Shown piece after piece: positions 58,729 through 64,000 of a stretch of 64,000 bases of DNA (position 1 is the first letter of the stretch; each line of letters opens with the position of its first letter). The notes beneath the pieces were generated by a model. It had not been told where the DNA came from. It did no database searches and saw only the letters and a program-made list of their open reading frames with translations. The stretch is from assembly GCA_963835935.1 (NCBI GenBank), contig CAWIHK010000002.1, positions 744,001-808,000 of the forward strand. The letters run 5' to 3'. A program made the translations under genes and the position numbers. Source of the stretch: CAWIHK01 sp963835935 (GTDB lineage Bacteria > Bacteroidota > Ignavibacteria > UBA10030 > CAVZMI01).

Positions 58729-59373
58729 TTACTTCATCATCACCATTTTTTTCACCGCATGATAACTTCCAGCCATTACCTGATAGAAATACATACCCGA
58801 AGCAACCATCGATCCATGATCGTTCCTTCCATCCCATGAAAACTCAGCGTACCCGGCTTCCTTGGTTTCATCTGACAACTGCTTCACTATTCTTCCCAAG
58901 ATATTGTAAATGATAATCTTCATTTTCGTTTGTTTCGGTAAATCGATTGCAATCGTTGTTGAAGGATTGAACGGATTCGGAAAATTTTGATAGAGATGAT
59001 ATTCCTTCGGCGCTGAAATCGTCATCGATATCTCAGTCGTCCATTTTTGTCCGTCGGCCGTTTTTACAAGCGCTTTTATCTTCTGCTCCTTGTCGACCGG
59101 TGCACTTCGATCGACTGAGAAGGTAAATTCGGCCTGTTTCGACTTCTTTGTTGCAATACTGCTTAACTGCACCTTTGTCGAGTCAAACCGTATCCATTTC
59201 GGTACATTTTGAATTTCAACACTAACTCCCTTCGCCGTCAGTTTAGACGTGTTCTCTACCGAAAGTGCTACAACGTTTCCCTTTGAATTGTATGGAATGA
59301 TATTCGTCTGCTCGGTTTCGCCGGCAATTAGAAGCACCGGCAGAAACATCGCTATCATTAAATATGATTTCAT
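58729..59373 (-). CDS. Small T9SS-sorting-domain protein, cassette copy 2 gene 3
   Basis: This is a 214-residue paralog of the protein at 52670, from the ATG at 59373. It has the same signal peptide, Ig-like domain and T9SS sorting domain (YHLYQNFPNPFNPST, IIYNILGRIVKQL). Most of the eight differences lie in the last 90 residues. The upstream 140 bp are also nearly identical to copy 1, including the inverted repeat. Such strong conservation next to divergent neighbours suggests a shared function, or recent gene conversion. Confidence 0.85.
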   Translation of the reverse strand: MKSYLMIAMFLPVLLIAGETEQTNIIPYNSKGNVVALSVENTSKLTAKGVSVEIQNVPKWIRFDSTKVQLSSIATKKSKQAEFTFSVDRSAPVDKEQKIKALVKTADGQKWTTEISMTISAPKEYHLYQNFPNPFNPSTTIAIDLPKQTKMKIIIYNILGRIVKQLSDETKEAGYAEFSWDGRNDHGSMVASGMYFYQVMAGSYHAVKKMVMMK

Positions 59374-59425
59374 TTTGTATTTCTCCAATTTCTATTTAGT
59401 TCCGACTAAACATTTTACTTTGTGA

Positions 59426-59463
59426 CCTTTGTGGTTTTTTTAATAAGAGCAAAACCACAAAGG
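59426..59463. repeat. Inverted repeat of the CACAAAGG family, copy 2
   Basis: The same 11-bp stem as at 53367, with a loop three bases shorter, again between genes 2 and 3. Confidence 0.75.
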
Positions 59464-59517
59464 ACACTAAGGTTATTTTGCTTTCTATAAAGATCACAAA
59501 GTTGGACATACAATTTC

Positions 59518-61614
59518 TTAATGCTCGAGGTCTTCGAGTATATATTCCGCTTTGTAATACAACGTAATGTATCCTTCAGGTTTCACATACTTTCTCTCGT
59601 CGTACCGTTTCTTTGTCTGTTCATACGTCTGTTGTACTTCTTGCTCGAATAACCCGAGACATGTTGCCGTACCTGTAGAATCCTTATTCTCGATACATTT
59701 CACTGCCTTATCGATTTGTTCTTCCATTCCATTCTCAAATTCTCCTCTACTGCAGTATCCTTTCTTCGTACAACTTCCTATTTCACTCTTCAGATCAAAG
59801 AGTTTATCTTTGCACGAGCCGCCGCATCTAGGCGGAAGCGGCAGAATGAGTTCTACAATCGATTCTGCATAAGGATAGAAATAATTATCCTCATCGTCTG
59901 TAACGCAAGGTTTTCCTTTTCTATGATTGTACTTCTCGTATAGTTGTTTCTCATACATTTTGATATACAATGCACAAGCGATTGTATCTTTTTCAATGAG
60001 TTCTTTCTTTGCTTTCGCGATATTTTCTATAAGGTCTTCTTTGAAGTCTCTGCCGCATGGAGTATTATTCGGTATTGTGCAATCTGTCCGCACGCGCAGT
60101 GTATCGAGCATATCTAAGGCTGATATTGTATTGGGCAGATGTGCAAGCAGATACTCTGTATTATACTTTATAAGTGCGTACGCTTCACTGGTTAATGTTG
60201 ATGAGCTATCTACATCGACGTCGTGGAGTACCTGCGAGAGAGTTGAGCGTGTTTGTGATATTTGATTCTTTTGCAATGCTGTTTTTGCGGTTGAAAAATA
60301 TCCTGTATATTTATCCGATGTAGGCTGTTGCTTTATCCAACCAAGTTGCCGAGAGCGAGTAGTAAAAGAAGTGAGGGTGTCCAAGAAATTTAATGGCACA
60401 AAGGGATTGGGTGGATCGACAGGGCCGATGGTGGTACCGACATATGAATTATTAAAAAGATCTCGTTCGAGACTTGATTTATAGTTTGGATTATTAATTC
60501 CAAAATCAGGGGAAGATCTAAAACCTTGAGCATAATAATTTACAATTTCAGGAAGCGCTTGTGCATGAAGAAGAATACCAACCTGTTTTTTCCCTACCGG
60601 CAAGCTATAACTAAAACCTTGTAACCCCTCGACTTCCCAACTTGCTACAGAAAAATCACGCATCCAACCAATAAAATACCAGTTGACAAGATCAAGAGGA
60701 AGAAAAGATTTTTGCACTCCAGCTAAACTAAAATTCGACATTCGTTGTTTACTGCTTGGACTGTTGCTCCAATAATATTGAAACGCCAGGCTATCTTGAA
60801 TATTATTCACCACACAATTTACTGCAACAGTAAGATGATTTGCCGGTAAAAATTCATCTCCCGGAATTTGTTTCGTATCCGGCCATACTCCGTATTGCGA
60901 ACCATTCCAGCTATAGGTTACGTATGGATATGTCTGGATTTGATTATTTGGGAAATATTCAGAGAAATCTTCCTCATGAGAGCCTGGCCAATAACTACGA
61001 ATAACCATTGCTGACGATGTGTCATTTTCAATGAGGTCATACAAACTTTCTTCAGCATGTATCATTGTATTACCGTTAATTGGGCTCGTTTGATTGATGA
61101 TAGTACCTACCGATCCGTCCCAGCTAATTATCCAAAGATGATTTACCATAATTAGTTGTCGACCTGGGGTATAATCCACAAGAATTTCCACTTTACCATC
61201 TCGATTTATATCTTTGATTGCATAAATACCAATCCAACCATCCTTAAAAATTGGATCTGAGTACCAGAGAATCTGACCATTTTTGAAGATTCCCATGATC
61301 CCATGCTCTTCATCGTCATCTTTAATTTTCCATACACTGAATAATATGCATCCTTTCAATGTGCCATACGGATCAGTTAATTCTCCCCCATCATGAGTAC
61401 TCTCATTCCAAGCTATCATGGAATCAAGTACTGAGATCCCGGCTGTGTATTCAGATCCGAACTTGGCTTGCACTGCAGATATAACCTGAGCCTCGATAAC
61501 GCCATTCGGATCATCATCTCCAGGACGATGCCTTTTCGTTTGCGAAATAATTTGTGATTGAAATAAAGAAAAAAATAAAATAATTATGAATATATGATTC
61601 GATGTCGTCTTCAT
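59518..61614 (-). CDS. Secreted cassette protein, gene 2 of copy 2
   Basis: This 698-residue protein has a signal peptide (MKTTSNHIFIIILFFSLFQSQIIS). The front 400 residues differ strongly from copy 1, but keep a few anchors: IGIFKNGNI/QILW, KDINRDGKVEILVDY, LWIISWDG and YSWNGSQYGVWP. From TIGPVDPPNPFVPLNF to the end it is nearly identical to copy 1, including the three helical repeats and cysteines. The start is 8 bp after the gene 1 stop, so the two are coupled. I do not recognise the family. The common anchors imply the same fold with a diversified surface. Confidence 0.75.
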   Translation of the reverse strand: MKTTSNHIFIIILFFSLFQSQIISQTKRHRPGDDDPNGVIEAQVISAVQAKFGSEYTAGISVLDSMIAWNESTHDGGELTDPYGTLKGCILFSVWKIKDDDEEHGIMGIFKNGQILWYSDPIFKDGWIGIYAIKDINRDGKVEILVDYTPGRQLIMVNHLWIISWDGSVGTIINQTSPINGNTMIHAEESLYDLIENDTSSAMVIRSYWPGSHEEDFSEYFPNNQIQTYPYVTYSWNGSQYGVWPDTKQIPGDEFLPANHLTVAVNCVVNNIQDSLAFQYYWSNSPSSKQRMSNFSLAGVQKSFLPLDLVNWYFIGWMRDFSVASWEVEGLQGFSYSLPVGKKQVGILLHAQALPEIVNYYAQGFRSSPDFGINNPNYKSSLERDLFNNSYVGTTIGPVDPPNPFVPLNFLDTLTSFTTRSRQLGWIKQQPTSDKYTGYFSTAKTALQKNQISQTRSTLSQVLHDVDVDSSSTLTSEAYALIKYNTEYLLAHLPNTISALDMLDTLRVRTDCTIPNNTPCGRDFKEDLIENIAKAKKELIEKDTIACALYIKMYEKQLYEKYNHRKGKPCVTDDEDNYFYPYAESIVELILPLPPRCGGSCKDKLFDLKSEIGSCTKKGYCSRGEFENGMEEQIDKAVKCIENKDSTGTATCLGLFEQEVQQTYEQTKKRYDERKYVKPEGYITLYYKAEYILEDLEH

Positions 61615-61622
61615 GGTTCACC

Positions 61623-64000
61623 TTAATTCGATTGAGGATAAAATATTTTGGCATTTTTAAAAACGCTTGCAGAATAACCATCTCCATTATTGTAGTTCAC
61701 GAAAGAGTCCATCCAGGTTTGTTCCCATCCTTTAGGCCATTGAGATTCTGGAATATCCCCGCTAAAGCGCAAACCTAGATTTTTCTCTGTGAATGCCTTA
61801 TAAAGAGGCATTTCTACAAGCTCATCGTTTAATTCCTCTGGCGCTGAACTTAACGCAATTGATTTACCTGCGTTATATCCTTGTGTAAGTGCAGTTGTAT
61901 AAAGCATCTGAATGAAACCGAAAGAAGCTGCTTTCCGCGTTTGAGCTATATCTGTATATGTTTTTCGTATATCACGTTGAATTAACATTGTTGCAATTGA
62001 ATATGGCGTTTCACCGGAGAATGGAACCAAATATGCGTCACGCCATTCATTATAATATTTACGAAATCGTTTTGTTAATCCAGTGTCCCCGATGATCGTG
62101 ATTGTATTTGCGTTCACATATTTACTCCAATTATTAATTGCATAATCTGCAATTGAAATTGGTTCGGTTGGATAGTAGAGAGGTTTAACGTTTTTGTGAT
62201 CAAGAGGAACAACCTTTCCTTCTCCCATCTTCCCTGCCTCGCCTGTAATCCAAAATGGTTGTCGCATATATGCTTTTGAATTCGCTTTTGCATTATTATG
62301 AACGAAATTATAATCCGCCCATGGTTCGTATCGATAACATGGCCAAAAGTTTCCAGCTTCTCTATAAGATTCCTGATACATTTGCCCTTTGATTACCTGA
62401 GGCGGAATTCCGATATTGCCGCCATACCATATGCAAATAGAATCTATATCAATCCGTTCATCTCTTATATTCCAGGCTTCATTGTACCATGGTGGTGATG
62501 AGGTTAGATTGTAAAGTTTTACCGGTTTCTTCACTTCTATACTAATATCACCCGATCGTGTTCCATCCAATGTCGTTGCGTAAAGATGAGCTTTGTATGT
62601 TTTGGCCGGTGCCCAATATCTACCAATGATTCGGATGAACCAATTTTTACCCAAATCGTTTCCTTTATCATTCTTATACTCGTAATATACGCCAAGTTTG
62701 TCATCATTAGCATTTTTCGTTACAGAAAAATTTACGTCCAAAATACCTGGTGTAACAGATTGGCTTGGATCAGTTTCACTTTCTTGAACAATTAATTTGC
62801 TGTCGTCATCTGGATCTTCTGTTGCCCAGTAATACTTCGTCTGTCCTAGCAATATATCAGCGCTCTTTACCGGTATACTATCCGAACCCGCCTGCGTATA
62901 TAGAAATTGAATGTCTTTTATCTTCCCCGATTTCTTTATCAGACTTTCTGGTCTTGCTCTCTTAACTTGTTTTACACTCTTTACAATGGCCGCATCCTTC
63001 GGTTTTGTTCCTTCGGTGAAGGTATTTTTTGTTTCCTGTTTAAACAGCTCATTCATTATCTGTCTATATTTTTTCTTTCCGCTAAATGCAAGCGTTGGGT
63101 TTTTGCCTTTTTTCCCAAGCAAGACAGGGCCAGAGTGTAAAGCTCCCAAAGGGACAGGTCCCTTGGAAACAATTCCCATAGGAACGGATCTATTAGGTAC
63201 AGTTCCAATAGGCACAACAGAACACATCGGCAATGAGGGTGCAAGCCCAACTCGTATCTGTGCGCAAACACTGTCGGCATCTAAATCTTGCGCTCCGATG
63301 AACCATAACTGACCTGTAACATTTTGAAAATAGGTTGCAGTATCGCCCCACTCATCGAGCAACGTCCCGTAATAATCATTTCCCAATATACCAATTTCTC
63401 TTGAATCAAAATATTCATTCGTGTCAACTACTCCATCTGATCTCTGATGCATGTGAATTACTGCGGTATCACCTGTGTATAACTGTTTCGGTTCACAGGT
63501 AACGAAAATTGTATCGTGCGGCAGATAATAAACCGTATCGGTTCGTGTAAAATTTCTTGTCGATGTTTGAACCACACAATATTTATCGGCCGTGTCGGGT
63601 ACGTCTCTGTCTACCTCAAGATATACTGTTTCTTGACATGATAATATGGTCATCTGCGATGCAGTATCGGTCTCCGTGCACAGATGGGCGTATTTATCGC
63701 CTTTTGTTATCGTTACGTTTACCGAATCGACCATCGGACACCAATATGGTGGCGGAGTTGATACTCTATGGTCGATCACTTCACCATCGAACCTAATCTC
63801 ATTCACCTTTCCCTGAGTTATTGTTTCTGAGAGAGGTTTATCGAATGTGCTTAAATTAAAAATATAGAATTCCCAACATACATTCCAAAAACTATGACAG
63901 ACTAAGCTATCGACGTAATAAACATCGAAATCCGGTCTATCGCAAATCAGACTATCGCCATTCATCCCTATACCGTATATTTTTTTACCATCGACAAACG
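61623..64000 (-). CDS. Secreted cassette protein, gene 1 of copy 2, 5' end beyond window
   Basis: The frame is open to the window edge (about 792 codons seen). It aligns with copy 1 from its FVDGIRIWGLGM region onward (FVDGKKIYGIGM here), with near-identical text through the VPMG-type stretch and the AKTYKAHLYATTLDGTRSGD segment. The C-terminal 250 residues then diverge but keep the lysozyme-like order: IPPQVIKGQMYQES, YRYEPW, KAASFGFIQMLYTTAL and a final YNNGDGYSASVF. The signal peptide lies outside the window. Confidence 0.75.
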   Translation of the reverse strand, partial: FVDGKKIYGIGMNGDSLICDRPDFDVYYVDSLVCHSFWNVCWEFYIFNLSTFDKPLSETITQGKVNEIRFDGEVIDHRVSTPPPYWCPMVDSVNVTITKGDKYAHLCTETDTASQMTILSCQETVYLEVDRDVPDTADKYCVVQTSTRNFTRTDTVYYLPHDTIFVTCEPKQLYTGDTAVIHMHQRSDGVVDTNEYFDSREIGILGNDYYGTLLDEWGDTATYFQNVTGQLWFIGAQDLDADSVCAQIRVGLAPSLPMCSVVPIGTVPNRSVPMGIVSKGPVPLGALHSGPVLLGKKGKNPTLAFSGKKKYRQIMNELFKQETKNTFTEGTKPKDAAIVKSVKQVKRARPESLIKKSGKIKDIQFLYTQAGSDSIPVKSADILLGQTKYYWATEDPDDDSKLIVQESETDPSQSVTPGILDVNFSVTKNANDDKLGVYYEYKNDKGNDLGKNWFIRIIGRYWAPAKTYKAHLYATTLDGTRSGDISIEVKKPVKLYNLTSSPPWYNEAWNIRDERIDIDSICIWYGGNIGIPPQVIKGQMYQESYREAGNFWPCYRYEPWADYNFVHNNAKANSKAYMRQPFWITGEAGKMGEGKVVPLDHKNVKPLYYPTEPISIADYAINNWSKYVNANTITIIGDTGLTKRFRKYYNEWRDAYLVPFSGETPYSIATMLIQRDIRKTYTDIAQTRKAASFGFIQMLYTTALTQGYNAGKSIALSSAPEELNDELVEMPLYKAFTEKNLGLRFSGDIPESQWPKGWEQTWMDSFVNYNNGDGYSASVFKNAKIFYPQSN

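Larger units (their letters stand above)
52670..64000 (-). repeat. Tandem duplication of a three-gene T9SS cassette
   Basis: Two copies of gene 1 - gene 2 - gene 3 lie head to tail with a period of about 6.06 kb (gene 3 starts at 53314 and 59373). Similarity is mosaic: high in gene 1 front, gene 2 tail, leader and gene 3; low in gene 1 tail and gene 2 front. The second copy runs off the window. Confidence 0.9.

Noticed and set aside
1..64000. tRNA, rRNA, IS transposase, integrase or phage genes
   Set aside because: I looked for these and recognised none; absence is based on reading, not on a covariance or profile search.

Overview
The window looks like a chromosomal stretch from a member of the Bacteroidota/Ignavibacteriota side of the FCB superphylum. 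The evidence is secreted proteins ending in type IX secretion (T9SS) sorting domains with a YPNPFNPST-type motif, many lipoproteins and beta-propeller-like secreted proteins, AT-rich intergenic DNA, and a set of ordinary housekeeping genes. This placement is inferred from gene content; no rRNA or tRNA gene was seen.

Region 1 (1-17 kb) is mostly housekeeping. It opens with the 5' part of a WD40-caspase gene cut by the window edge, then glycerophosphodiesterase, adk and rlmN on the minus strand. A plus-strand run follows: glgA, a lipoprotein, an outer-membrane barrel, rpiB, glyA, tatC and a polyprenyl synthase. This run is interrupted between glyA and tatC by a GxxExxY gene lying between direct repeats. 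After it come a cNMP-binding protein, a Ycf46-like AAA ATPase, an isoprenylcysteine-methyltransferase-like membrane protein and a HEAT-repeat protein.

Region 2 (17-28 kb) has a TlpA-like thioredoxin, an FmdB zinc ribbon, a frameshifted metallophosphoesterase and a heparan-acetyltransferase-like membrane protein. Then comes a compact four-gene minus-strand operon: a 1472-residue pseudokinase / class III cyclase / coiled-coil / transmembrane / TPR protein, a dynamin-like GTPase whose G domain is split over two genes, and a second intact dynamin-like GTPase. This is one of the two most interesting loci.

Region 3 (28-45 kb) is secreted and accessory. It holds a 2340-residue T9SS protein with a metalloprotease-like start and about nine FN3 modules, a family of paralogous propeller-like lipoproteins (two of them frameshifted), a zinc-dependent phospholipase C-like protein, and an S8 protease joined tail-to-tail with a truncated HTH gene. 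Three lipoprotein genes share one upstream promoter cassette, which also supplies the last codons and the stop of two unrelated upstream genes.

Region 4 (45-52 kb) returns to housekeeping: an AddA/RecB-type helicase-nuclease, rtcB with archease, and purC.

Region 5 (52-64 kb) is a tandem duplication of a three-gene T9SS cassette. Gene 1 has a conserved front and a divergent C-terminus with lysozyme/transglycosylase-like motifs. Gene 2 has a divergent front and a nearly identical tail. Gene 3 is a nearly invariant small T9SS-sorting-domain protein. The mosaic resembles a polymorphic secreted effector system and is the strongest candidate here for an undescribed system. At least three apparent frameshifts in the window may be real decay or consensus indels.
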